Assembly (NCBI RefSeq): GCF_009711475.1
Contig: NZ_SMMD01000733.1
Span: 1-6,818 of the forward strand
From: Fulvivirga aurantia
GTDB lineage: Bacteria; Bacteroidota; Bacteroidia; Cytophagales; Cyclobacteriaceae
DNA length: 6,818 nucleotides
Reading direction: 5' to 3'
Both the position numbers and the translations under genes were made by a program. Below, piece after piece: positions 1-6,754 of the stretch (its first letter is position 1; each line of letters begins with the position of its first letter). The notes under the pieces were generated by a model. That model was not told the origin of the DNA. It was given only the letters and a program-made list of their open reading frames with translations, and ran no database searches.

Positions 1-1598
1 GTAAAAGAGGCTAACTCAATCACGCCCATCACATTCTCTCTGATCATAAGCGGAACGATCAGAATATTTGATGCGGTGGCCTCTCCTAAGCCTGAAGTAA
101 TATTGATAAAATCTGGTGGAATGTCTGTCATGTGAATATAGTCACGCTCCAGCACACACTGGCCCACCAACCCTTGTCCAATTTTAATTCTACCATTTAC
201 ATACTTTTTCTTATCGTAAGCATAAGTAGCTATTTGCTCGAGGTCTTGCTGCTCCTGATCAAGAATATATAAAGCACCTTGGTTGGCATGGAGATACCGC
301 ACCATTTGTCTAATAATCTGATCCCCTAAAACTTCTAAACTTTCCGTTTCATTTTTTAAAATTTCGCTGAAGTTGGCCATGCCCTCGTTGGTCCAGTTTA
401 CAACCGACTGCCTATTTTCTGCCTCCACAAGCTGATCTTTCATTTTGATAATAGCCGTGGCAAGCACATCATCATCGTACCGGCTATCATATTCGATATT
501 TAGGTTGCCTTTACCAAGATCTGTAGAAAACCTCACCGCAGCCTTTATGCGATCAACCAAATTGTTGAGGGCATACTTGGCTTCTGCCACCTCATCGCTA
601 GTACGTGTGACAAGCTTTTCGGGAAAAGAGCCTTTGGATAAACTAACCAAGGCAAATTTTATTTCTTTAATGGCCTTAGTTAATAAGTTAGCATAAAACA
701 CCACGAGTATAAACCCAACAACGACTTGAAATACCAAAAGCGTTATTAGCAATATCATAGCCTGGTTTACGATCGCTGCATTACGAGACTTTACATCAGC
801 TGTAAGTCGGTTTAGTAGTTCTTCAATTTCGGCATAAGTAGTATTAATACTCCCTAAAACACCTGTTTGTGTATCTAACCCTATTTTTTGTTCCAGGTCA
901 ACGATGTGATTAAATTTACTTCTATAGTTACTTACTAAAGCAAGCATTTCCTGCTGCGAGTCTATCCAAACCCCTCCTACCGTATCAATTTGGAAGGTAA
1001 AATCATTAATCGACTGATTAAACCTATCTAAATATTTGAGGTCTTTTCTCAGGAAAAAATCTTTCTCATGCCTTCTTAATGTAAGCATGATGGTTTTGTC
1101 ATAAGGGAAGCTTGACTTTTCCACATCATGTATGGCTGACCTCAAAGCTCCCTCTACGCCATAATCTTTGAAGCCACGCTCTTCATACAATGACACCAAT
1201 GCTGAAACATCGATATTATATTTATTCAGTAATGCCGCTAAAGAATCGTAGTTTTTCTTTCTCTCAACTTTCTCAAAAAACTCATGGGTTCTGATTTTAT
1301 CAGATACTGCTTTTAGTTTATGGTATTCTGATTGATATTCTTCTAACGATTGGCTTTTCTGATTTTTAAGAAAGGCTTCTTTTTTAAAACCACGATCGGC
1401 AAACTCCTGCACGTGGCGCGACATCTTCAGGGTAGAAATGTTGAAGTTTTCAATGTCTTCTGTAAGCTCATTGTAATTAATCACCTTTCTTATCGTGGTA
1501 ATGCCAACTGCGGTAAGCAAAACAGACATCAATAGGATAGACCCAAAAGCTAAGAGCAGCTTAAGCCTCAGCCTCAAGCCTAAAAACCATTTCTTCAT
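1..1598 (-). CDS. Membrane-bound HAMP-GAF sensor protein, C-terminus missing (runs off window edge)
   Basis: I translated this from an ATG at 1598 through 532 complete codons with no stop, so the gene continues past base 1. The start is secure because an in-frame TGA lies three codons upstream. Visible parts: an N-terminal transmembrane segment (about residues 12-34, after KKWFLGLRLRLK); a mostly helical, charged periplasmic region (about 35-270) holding LRRHEKDFFLRKD at 174-186, a motif typical of four-helix-bundle sensory domains of chemoreceptors and kinases; a second transmembrane segment (about 276-300); a HAMP linker (about 301-355, with the SDEV motif); a short coiled linker; and a GAF domain from about 400, with IGQGLVGQ, SGLGEA and VPLMIRENVMGVIEL. 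The family role would be to pass an envelope signal to a cytoplasmic output. That output (histidine kinase, phosphatase or other) is not in the window, so the protein type is undetermined. It lies downstream of the adhesin/PorP pair after a 126-bp gap, probably as a separate transcription unit. Confidence 0.88.
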   Translation of the reverse strand, partial: MKKWFLGLRLRLKLLLAFGSILLMSVLLTAVGITTIRKVINYNELTEDIENFNISTLKMSRHVQEFADRGFKKEAFLKNQKSQSLEEYQSEYHKLKAVSDKIRTHEFFEKVERKKNYDSLAALLNKYNIDVSALVSLYEERGFKDYGVEGALRSAIHDVEKSSFPYDKTIMLTLRRHEKDFFLRKDLKYLDRFNQSINDFTFQIDTVGGVWIDSQQEMLALVSNYRSKFNHIVDLEQKIGLDTQTGVLGSINTTYAEIEELLNRLTADVKSRNAAIVNQAMILLITLLVFQVVVGFILVVFYANLLTKAIKEIKFALVSLSKGSFPEKLVTRTSDEVAEAKYALNNLVDRIKAAVRFSTDLGKGNLNIEYDSRYDDDVLATAIIKMKDQLVEAENRQSVVNWTNEGMANFSEILKNETESLEVLGDQIIRQMVRYLHANQGALYILDQEQQDLEQIATYAYDKKKYVNGRIKIGQGLVGQCVLERDYIHMTDIPPDFINITSGLGEATASNILIVPLMIRENVMGVIELASF

Positions 1599-1605
1599 GA
1601 CAACT

Positions 1606-1636
1606 CAAATATTGGTAAAGTACAAATTACGGGCAA
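1606..1636 (-). promoter_or_regulatory. Weak candidate Bacteroidota-type promoter for the sensor gene
   Basis: On the minus strand, TTG (1634-1636) is followed after 20 nt by AATATTTG (1606-1613). This resembles the Bacteroidota -33 TTG / -7 TAnnTTTG arrangement, with one mismatch in the -7 box and spacing in the expected 19-21 range. The box ends only 7 nt before the ATG, so the transcript would be leaderless or nearly so, which weakens the call. AT-rich DNA yields such matches by chance. No Shine-Dalgarno sequence is visible before this ATG, as is common in the phylum. Confidence 0.22.
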
Positions 1637-1701
1637 CTTGATTTGAGTATAGAAGGCTGGCTATTATGTTTTAATTAACTAATTATTAATTAGTACAAAT
1701 T
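1619..1701. repeat. 10-bp direct repeat AGTACAAATT flanking the intergenic region
   Basis: AGTACAAATT occurs at 1619-1628 and again at 1692-1701, start to start 73 bp. The right copy is the left part of the palindrome AGTACAAATTGTACT. The left copy is a half-site only, continuing ACGGG, and sits 21 bp upstream of the sensor ATG. One full and one half site for the same DNA-binding protein would explain this. Chance is also possible, as the sequence is AT-rich. Confidence 0.35.
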
Positions 1702-1706
1702 GTACT
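1671..1706. repeat. Three overlapping palindromes in the PorP-sensor intergenic region
   Basis: Read on the plus strand, this stretch contains TTAATTAA (1671-1678), then ACTAATTA-T-TAATTAGT (1678-1694, 8-bp perfect arms around one base), then AGTACAA-A-TTGTACT (1692-1706, 7-bp perfect arms around one base). Each overlaps the next by one to three bases. The third lies 19 nt beyond the PorP stop and could form a 5-bp stem with a 5-nt loop in the mRNA, but no T-run follows on either strand, so it is a poor intrinsic terminator. The near-perfect symmetry with almost no spacer fits dimeric repressor or activator sites better. The symmetry is seen directly; any function is inference. Confidence 0.5.
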
Positions 1707-1724
1707 GCTTGAGAAATTATCGCA

Positions 1725-2645
1725 CTAAAAGTAACGATCAATTTCATACTGATTTTTGAAAAGATTGAGTTCAAGTATTAGAGAGAGCTCGTGGGTGCCA
1801 AAGTTATCTTTTACCAGCTGGTTGGTTGGTAGCTCAAAAGAATAGCCAAAGCGAAATGCGTCACTTACCTGCAACTGCGTAATTATACCTATGCCGCTTA
1901 GATTTCTGAGTGTAGCACCAACCCATAGCGTATTTACAAATAAGGCGCTAAAACTGATATCTGCAGATATTTGACCATTAGCTGTATACCTGACTAAAAA
2001 TGAGGGCTTCAATAAAACCTCTGAAACAGAACGAAATTTAATAATCGCTCCGCTACTCAGGTAATAATGCTGCTTGTATCTTGTGCTGCTGCTGACACCA
2101 TCCTCAACCTTTACACTTAATATTCTGGGCACTGATAGGCCCAGGTAAAATTTATCTGTCATGTAGAAAATGCCGGTACCAAAATTTGCCTTACTAAACT
2201 GCTCATTATTCATATCCAAACCCTCATCATCTACATAAGCCAGGTTTAACTTTCCGTAGTCATAACTGTAATTTATTAGCCCTCCCTGCACGCCAAAAGC
2301 CAAAGTCTTTGCGCCACTAAAGAGTTTGTAAGAAAAAGCCAATTGCGCTTCTGTATTGTTATTTACACCAAGCCGGTCGTTGATCAGTAAAATACCTCCT
2401 CCAAATTTATCAGCAATTGAGCTATGCATAGAAAGCATATTGGTCAATGGTGAGCCATCAATTCCAGCCCATTGTTTCCTGGTGATTAAATTGGCATTGA
2501 AGTTATTGTAAATACCTGCGTAGGCAGGGTTGATCATAAATTGATTAAAGGCATATAAATTATAAAGCGGGTCTTGCTGTGCATAGCCGGTAGAGGTCTT
2601 CAGCAGGAAAACTATTAATGCGAGATAAAGGTATTTTGCTTTCAT
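1725..2645 (-). CDS. PorP/SprF-family type IX secretion system outer-membrane protein
   Basis: This 306-residue protein has a signal peptide (about 1-22, ending GYAQ) and the family's N-terminal signature: QQDPLYNLYAFNQ, then FMINPAYAG (36-44) and RKQWAGIDGSP (56-66). Further family blocks are FYLGLSVPRIL (166-176), HYYLSSGA (193-200) and, near the C-terminus, FGYSFELPTNQL and GTHELSLILELN. Length fits the usual range of about 300-340, and the alternating hydrophobic/polar pattern fits an outer-membrane beta-barrel. Family knowledge: SprF-like members act with T9SS cargo carrying type B C-terminal domains, as SprF does for the adhesin SprB in Flavobacterium johnsoniae. The upstream neighbour carries exactly such a domain and ends one nucleotide before this ATG, so this is probably its dedicated export or anchoring partner. 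It is one of many paralogues in such genomes and not the housekeeping porP, so no symbol is given. Confidence 0.93.
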   Translation of the reverse strand: MKAKYLYLALIVFLLKTSTGYAQQDPLYNLYAFNQFMINPAYAGIYNNFNANLITRKQWAGIDGSPLTNMLSMHSSIADKFGGGILLINDRLGVNNNTEAQLAFSYKLFSGAKTLAFGVQGGLINYSYDYGKLNLAYVDDEGLDMNNEQFSKANFGTGIFYMTDKFYLGLSVPRILSVKVEDGVSSSTRYKQHYYLSSGAIIKFRSVSEVLLKPSFLVRYTANGQISADISFSALFVNTLWVGATLRNLSGIGIITQLQVSDAFRFGYSFELPTNQLVKDNFGTHELSLILELNLFKNQYEIDRYF

Positions 2646-2656
2646 GTTATCTTCTT
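2643..2656 (-). promoter_or_regulatory. Stop-start junction and purine-rich ribosome site deciding the PorP start
   Basis: On the minus strand the junction reads AAGAAGATAACATG. The adhesin stop TAA is separated from the PorP ATG by a single C. The purine run AAGAAGA (2650-2656) is a modest Shine-Dalgarno-like element made from the adhesin's last two arginine codons. The arrangement favours translational coupling, with ribosomes finishing the adhesin re-initiating on the PorP frame. Confidence 0.55.
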
Positions 2657-5600
2657 AATAGGAAAAAGCCATTTATTACATCCTGCCCGTTTAGGTCTAT
2701 TACATAGTAGTATGTACCCTCGGCAAGCTCATCACCATCTGTTGAGTTTCCGACAAATCGATTATCGGTGTTATTATAATTTGCAGTTTTAAACACTTCA
2801 TCTCCCCACCTGCTGTAGATATACACTTGATTTACATCATAAAACTCAATGTTTCTTATTTCTAGAAAATCATGCTTATTGTTGGGTTGTACCGTCACCA
2901 CATTGATTACTTCAATTTGTGGAATATCTTCAAGGCCACTTGCTGTAAGTGTAATGATAAAGTCCTGAGCTTCGAGACTTTCTATGGTAAGTATTGCCGA
3001 CTTTGGACCTATCGAAGACGGAGAAAAAGCAAGCATTAAAGTCGTGTTCTCTCCTGGTGCTAATGGATCTGGAATCTGACTTTCTAAACTGAAGTCTTCT
3101 CCTTCCACTAAAACATCAGTAATCGTTAGTATGGTTGATCCTGTGTTTTCTATGACAAGTTGGCTCAGCTCCTCTGTACCTACCAGCGCATCTTCAAAGC
3201 TGATCACCCCCCCATTTAATTGACTTTGACCGGCTGCCGTTACTACGATCTCTGCGTTGGTAACTGTTATTTCTAAGTCAAAAGTCGGGCTATCATCTAC
3301 ACCGTCATTTACTGCAACAGGTACTGTTAGGCTTCCGGTAAATCCATCATTCGGAATTATATCACTCTGACTTAAGGTATAGTTACTGCCTGATGAGATA
3401 TTTAGTGTAAAATCAGCTGGGTAATTGTTATCCGGGTCGGAAACGATGAGATCAGCGAGGCCTAATGTTATCGCAGTATTGCGAGCTGTTGATAAACTTC
3501 TTTGCCCGGTAATTTGGGGTATATCGTTGACCCCATTTACTGTAATTACAAAATCTTCTGATGTTACATTGAAGCCATCGTCAACTGTAACAGTAATGGT
3601 GGCAGTGCCAAAAGCATCTGGCAAAGGGACAATTCTTAACGTGCGATTACTACCAGTCCCCGCCAAAGTAATATTGTCCACCAGAGATAAATTATCAGAA
3701 ATAGCATCAACAATCAGGTCATCTACATTGGTATCTGCATCATTTACTGTAAATGAGATTTCTCCTGTATCACCATCCTCGTCTATAGCTATGTTTGATA
3801 AACCACTTATTGTAGGTGCAGAAGATGAGGAAACCGTACCTGTTATTGAAAAAGTAAATGGGTTGTCAGTTGGGTCATTGTTGGCTATCGTTACCGTCTC
3901 ATTGAATGTGCCTGGCCCAGAGGCATCCAGTGTAATTGTGAAATTCCTAATAGTACCATCAACAGGTACAACAATTGGTGTCGCAGTTACTGATAAAAAT
4001 GCCGAGCCGCTCACAGAAATCGGATCTACAACAAGGTCTGCTGATCCTCCATTTGCCAAAGTAAAAACCTGTGAAATGTCTGTCCCTTGTGTGGTTGATC
4101 CCATGTCGATAGCCGCAGCTTGCCCATTGGTTATAAATGTGCCGCTATCATCAGCACCAACAAACACTGATATTTCAGCCGTTGGAGGATTAGTTATTTC
4201 TCCCGTTAAATCAAAAGTAAAATTTGGTTCGTCCAGGTCATCGTTTGTAATGGTTATAGTTTCGGTAAAGACCCCAATTGTTGAAGCATCTAGTATTACA
4301 TCTATAGTGGCAGAAGTGCCAGGTGCTATGGGCGCAGAAATTGTTGTTGAGTTACTAAAAACAGAACCTGTGATTGAAATACCTGAAATATTTAAGTCGC
4401 TCGTTCCTTTATTTTCAATCCGTAATTGTTTGGTGAGATCACTACCCTGAGGGGAACTGCCAAAGTCCACAGGTGCAATTTGACCATCTGTTATTTCATT
4501 AGTTAAAAGATCATCAAAAATCGCTATCTCTGGTTCAGGTGTGGCTGTAATGGTTCCTGTTACGGTAAAGTCAAAACTGGCTTCATCTGTATCATCACTA
4601 TTTACAGTGACTGTTTCAGTAAAAGTCCCAACACTAGAGCCGGTCAATAGAATATCCAAGAGTTCTGAAGATCCCTGCGCCACAGTCGTTGGCACGGTCG
4701 AGTTTACGATAAATTCAGTCCCAGAAATAGTCACCCCTGATATGTTGAGGACTGCGGTACCTTGATTTTCTATGGTAAACGTTCGATTGACTCCACTCCC
4801 TTGCACCTGATAGCCAAAGTCAATAGCTGTGGCTTGTCCATCAAGTATTTCAGTTGAAGAAACATTAGGTCCGTCATACATGGCAATTTCTCCACTGGGG
4901 CACAACAGACCTCCATCATTAATTGTCCACCCTTTGGCTATTAAGCTATTTCTGGCTGTCTCACCGTTGCAATAAAAGACGTCAATTGCGCCCAACTCAA
5001 CTCCCGGCTGTACTGATGGTTGAGAGTCCCAACCGATAAGTGTATTATCATAATTAGCAACAGATATACCTGAGAAATTAAACATGCCCGTCATGCTTGT
5101 CACATTAGAAATATCCCATGCACCAAGGTCCTGATCGAAAGCAAAAGTCAAATTGAACATACCAGACATGTTAGCAATACCAGAAACATCCCATGAGGAT
5201 ATATCTTGATTGAAAGATGTGGCGCCAGAAAACATATTACTGGCAAACTGCACATTACTTATATTCCAGCCGGATATGTCCTGATTAAATTCCCCGGCAC
5301 TTGAAAACATTGAGGTCATGTCTGTTACATTACTGACATCCCAATTATTCAATGGCTGGTTAAATACCGCCCCAGTAAACACATTCCGCATTCTGGTAAC
5401 ACTACTTACATTCCAATTATTGATATCACCATTAAATGCAGAGAAAGTAAACATGTTGTTCATATTTGTAACAGCACTCACATTCCAACCACTTATATCC
5501 TGATTGAAAGCAGAAGAACTGAACATCCTAAACATGTCGGTTACTGAAGATACATCCCAGGCACCGATGGGTTGGTTAAAGCTGCTGGCACCATCAAACA

Positions 5601-6723
5601 ATGAATTCATTGTAGTAACGGCACTCACATTCCATGTAGAAATATCTCCATTGAAAGCAGAAGCCCTGTCGAACATACCACTCATGTTGGTGACATTACT
5701 TACATTCCAGTTGTTGAGGTCTTGATTAAAGTCATCAGCATCGGCAAACATGAGTCTCATTGTAGTAACGGCACTCACATTCCAACTATTAAGTGGCTGG
5801 TTAAAGTCTCTGGCAGAGCTGAACATCTCTTGCATAGTGGTAACGCTACTTACATCCCAACTATCAATATTTTGGTTAAAAGCTCCTGCGACCTGAAACA
5901 TTCTAAACATAGTAGTGACACTACCTGTGTTCCAACTTCCAATCGGTTGGTTAAAGGCTGAGGCAAATACAAACATACTACTCATGTTCGTTACACTGGA
6001 GACATCCCAGGTGGTGATGTCTCCATTAAAGTCAAATGCCGTTCTAAACATGGTGCTCATATTTGTAACATTTGCTGTGTTCCAACTTGGTAAGTCTTGA
6101 TTAAACACTCCTGCACCAAAAAACATGCTACTCATATTTGTTACGCTGCTTACATCCCAACTATCAAGTGGTTGGTTAAAAGAAGTCGCATCTCGGAACA
6201 GGAGACTCATATCGGTAATGGTACTTACATCCCAACTGCTTATGTCTTGATTAAAACTGGTTGCCCCTCTAAACATTGAGCTCATGTCCGTTACCCCGCT
6301 CAAGTCGGGAGTATCTGCGGCATTTATAGATAAGTTTGTACAACCACGAAATGCCCCTGCCATAGATGTCCAGGCTATACTACCCCATTGCTCTACACTA
6401 AGAATTCGGTTTTTGCTTCCTCCATTATTAAAGAATATTCGAGGAAATGCTCCGGATATCGATACCGTATAAATGCCTGCAGTGGCATAAACATGACTGA
6501 TATTACCTGTAACACCCGAATCGGAATTGGTGTCACCCCAATCGACATTATAATTGTAACCGGCTCCGGTTGTCGGGATTGTAATCTGATCACCATCATT
6601 GAGAATCTCCCAAGTGGTGATAAAAGATTGAGCATTACTATTATCAGGGATAATAAATAAAGCCAAAAGCATAAGGCATAATGCTGCCTGCTTGAGCGAG
6701 AGGTTTGCGAGTAGTTTTAACAC
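2647..6723 (-). CDS. Large T9SS-exported BspA-repeat surface protein (probable adhesin)
   Basis: This 1358-residue protein is probably carried across the outer membrane by the T9SS and attached to the cell surface. Domains in order: signal peptide (1 to about 31, ending NSNAQ); a PKD-like N-terminal region (about 33-100, with VDWGDT and HVYATAGIYTVSISG); BspA/DUF285 leucine-rich-like repeats (about 109-565), including 16 full units with consensus FNQ-D/P-I-x-x-W-D/N-VSxVTxMxxMF; a cap with Cys585 and Cys608; three choice-of-anchor-D/ASH-like beta domains (about 612-725, 731-844, 848-963); two cadherin-like/Ig-like domains (about 968-1068 and 1069-1155; the first has acidic DEDGD and DADTNVDD); a fourth ASH-like domain (about 1157-1263); and a type B sorting domain (about 1265-1358, with YIYSRWGDEVF and GTYYYVI). 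The start is GTG: an in-frame TAA lies four codons upstream, and the next Met (18) would remove the positively charged part of the signal peptide. BspA-type repeats in other bacteria bind host or matrix proteins; the ligand here is unknown. It is the first gene of a pair with the PorP/SprF protein. Confidence 0.92.
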   Translation of the reverse strand: MLKLLANLSLKQAALCLMLLALFIIPDNSNAQSFITTWEILNDGDQITIPTTGAGYNYNVDWGDTNSDSGVTGNISHVYATAGIYTVSISGAFPRIFFNNGGSKNRILSVEQWGSIAWTSMAGAFRGCTNLSINAADTPDLSGVTDMSSMFRGATSFNQDISSWDVSTITDMSLLFRDATSFNQPLDSWDVSSVTNMSSMFFGAGVFNQDLPSWNTANVTNMSTMFRTAFDFNGDITTWDVSSVTNMSSMFVFASAFNQPIGSWNTGSVTTMFRMFQVAGAFNQNIDSWDVSSVTTMQEMFSSARDFNQPLNSWNVSAVTTMRLMFADADDFNQDLNNWNVSNVTNMSGMFDRASAFNGDISTWNVSAVTTMNSLFDGASSFNQPIGAWDVSSVTDMFRMFSSSAFNQDISGWNVSAVTNMNNMFTFSAFNGDINNWNVSSVTRMRNVFTGAVFNQPLNNWDVSNVTDMTSMFSSAGEFNQDISGWNISNVQFASNMFSGATSFNQDISSWDVSGIANMSGMFNLTFAFDQDLGAWDISNVTSMTGMFNFSGISVANYDNTLIGWDSQPSVQPGVELGAIDVFYCNGETARNSLIAKGWTINDGGLLCPSGEIAMYDGPNVSSTEILDGQATAIDFGYQVQGSGVNRTFTIENQGTAVLNISGVTISGTEFIVNSTVPTTVAQGSSELLDILLTGSSVGTFTETVTVNSDDTDEASFDFTVTGTITATPEPEIAIFDDLLTNEITDGQIAPVDFGSSPQGSDLTKQLRIENKGTSDLNISGISITGSVFSNSTTISAPIAPGTSATIDVILDASTIGVFTETITITNDDLDEPNFTFDLTGEITNPPTAEISVFVGADDSGTFITNGQAAAIDMGSTTQGTDISQVFTLANGGSADLVVDPISVSGSAFLSVTATPIVVPVDGTIRNFTITLDASGPGTFNETVTIANNDPTDNPFTFSITGTVSSSSAPTISGLSNIAIDEDGDTGEISFTVNDADTNVDDLIVDAISDNLSLVDNITLAGTGSNRTLRIVPLPDAFGTATITVTVDDGFNVTSEDFVITVNGVNDIPQITGQRSLSTARNTAITLGLADLIVSDPDNNYPADFTLNISSGSNYTLSQSDIIPNDGFTGSLTVPVAVNDGVDDSPTFDLEITVTNAEIVVTAAGQSQLNGGVISFEDALVGTEELSQLVIENTGSTILTITDVLVEGEDFSLESQIPDPLAPGENTTLMLAFSPSSIGPKSAILTIESLEAQDFIITLTASGLEDIPQIEVINVVTVQPNNKHDFLEIRNIEFYDVNQVYIYSRWGDEVFKTANYNNTDNRFVGNSTDGDELAEGTYYYVIDLNGQDVINGFFLLRR
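2650..2931 (-). other. Type B (gliding-motility-associated) C-terminal sorting domain of the adhesin
   Basis: Residues about 1265-1358 match the CHU_C/type B T9SS signal in its second half: NIEFYDVNQVYIYSRWGDEVF, then ANYNN, RFVG and LAEGTYYYVI, ending in GFFLLRR. In the family this domain directs export through the T9SS and needs a PorP/SprF-like partner, which is the very next gene. The first half is unusual: the familiar PNGDGxND stretch is replaced by PNNKHD, about two residues shorter and lacking the DG pair. Confidence 0.85.
3835..4890 (-). repeat. Three tandem choice-of-anchor-D/ASH-like domains within the adhesin
   Basis: Residues about 612-963 hold three diverged copies of a domain of about 115 residues. 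Each begins with an acidic/aliphatic strand (EIAMYDG, EIAIFDD, EISVFVG), continues with a GQ(A)-IDFG-like strand, a block such as FTIENQGTAVLNISG, then GTFTETVTVNSDD and an aromatic strand ending in TG(T/E)I. This pattern is typical of ASPM/SPD-2/Hydin-like beta-sandwiches found as stalks in secreted bacterial proteins. A fourth, more diverged copy (about 1157-1263; IENTGSTILTIT) is separated from these by two cadherin-like domains. The likely role is a spacer holding the repeat head away from the cell. Confidence 0.8.
5068..6255 (-). repeat. Sixteen tandem BspA/DUF285 units (75-bp or 72-bp period) in the adhesin
   Basis: The conserved Trp of each unit falls at residues 164, 189, 214, 239, 264, 289, 314, 339, 364, 389, 413, 437, 461, 486, 511 and 536. 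The spacing is 25 residues except for three consecutive 24-residue steps (389 to 461). Units follow the bacterial surface 26-residue/DUF285 pattern. A partial unit lacking the Trp (about 139-156) and an irregular N-cap (about 109-138) precede the array. A cap (LIGWD, then YCNGETARNSLIAKGWTI, 563-601) closes it. Such repeats stack into an elongated solenoid. The array is entirely coding and in frame. Confidence 0.9.
5437..6180 (-). repeat. Probable higher-order duplication: two successive five-unit blocks
   Basis: Residues 182-306 and 307-429 each consist of five units. Their opening motifs run FNQPL, FNQDL, FNGDI, FNQPI, then FNQNI in the first block and FNQDI in the second. The fourth unit of both blocks uniquely shares MFRMF (273-276 region and 398-401 region). 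The simplest reading is that a five-unit segment of about 375 bp was duplicated and then diverged. The ordering is seen directly; the duplication is inference from it. Confidence 0.5.
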
Positions 6724-6754
6724 CAGCCTTTACTTTAAACTATAGATAACATAA

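Noticed and set aside
445..696. 83-codon plus-strand frame
   Set aside because: It lies opposite the HAMP region of the sensor, which has a clear coding translation in the minus frame.
1725..2645. Calling the PorP-family gene porP or sprF by name
   Set aside because: Bacteroidota genomes carry many paralogues, and family membership is clear but orthology to either named gene cannot be shown from this window.
3425..4450. 341-codon open frame on the plus strand opposite the adhesin
   Set aside because: It is exactly antisense to the ASH/cadherin-like coding region. Its Ser/Val/Thr-rich composition is what the reverse complement of such domains gives, and it has no recognisable family motif or start context.
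5068..6255. Regular 75-bp periodicity that might suggest a CRISPR or satellite array
   Set aside because: There is no constant repeat with unique spacers. The period is in frame, encodes the conserved Trp/Phe framework of DUF285 repeats, and lies inside one long gene.
5318..6279. Several 60-80-codon plus-strand frames with repeating sequence (ALTFQ, THIPTIKWLV)
   Set aside because: They are antisense shadows of the tandem BspA units; their internal repetition simply mirrors the 75-bp period.
6667..6684. Cys16 in the adhesin signal peptide as a lipoprotein attachment site
   Set aside because: The residues before it (AAL-C) lack the small residue needed at -1, the hydrophobic stretch continues beyond it, and a standard cleavage region (NSNAQ) follows. 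Surface attachment through the T9SS is the better explanation.
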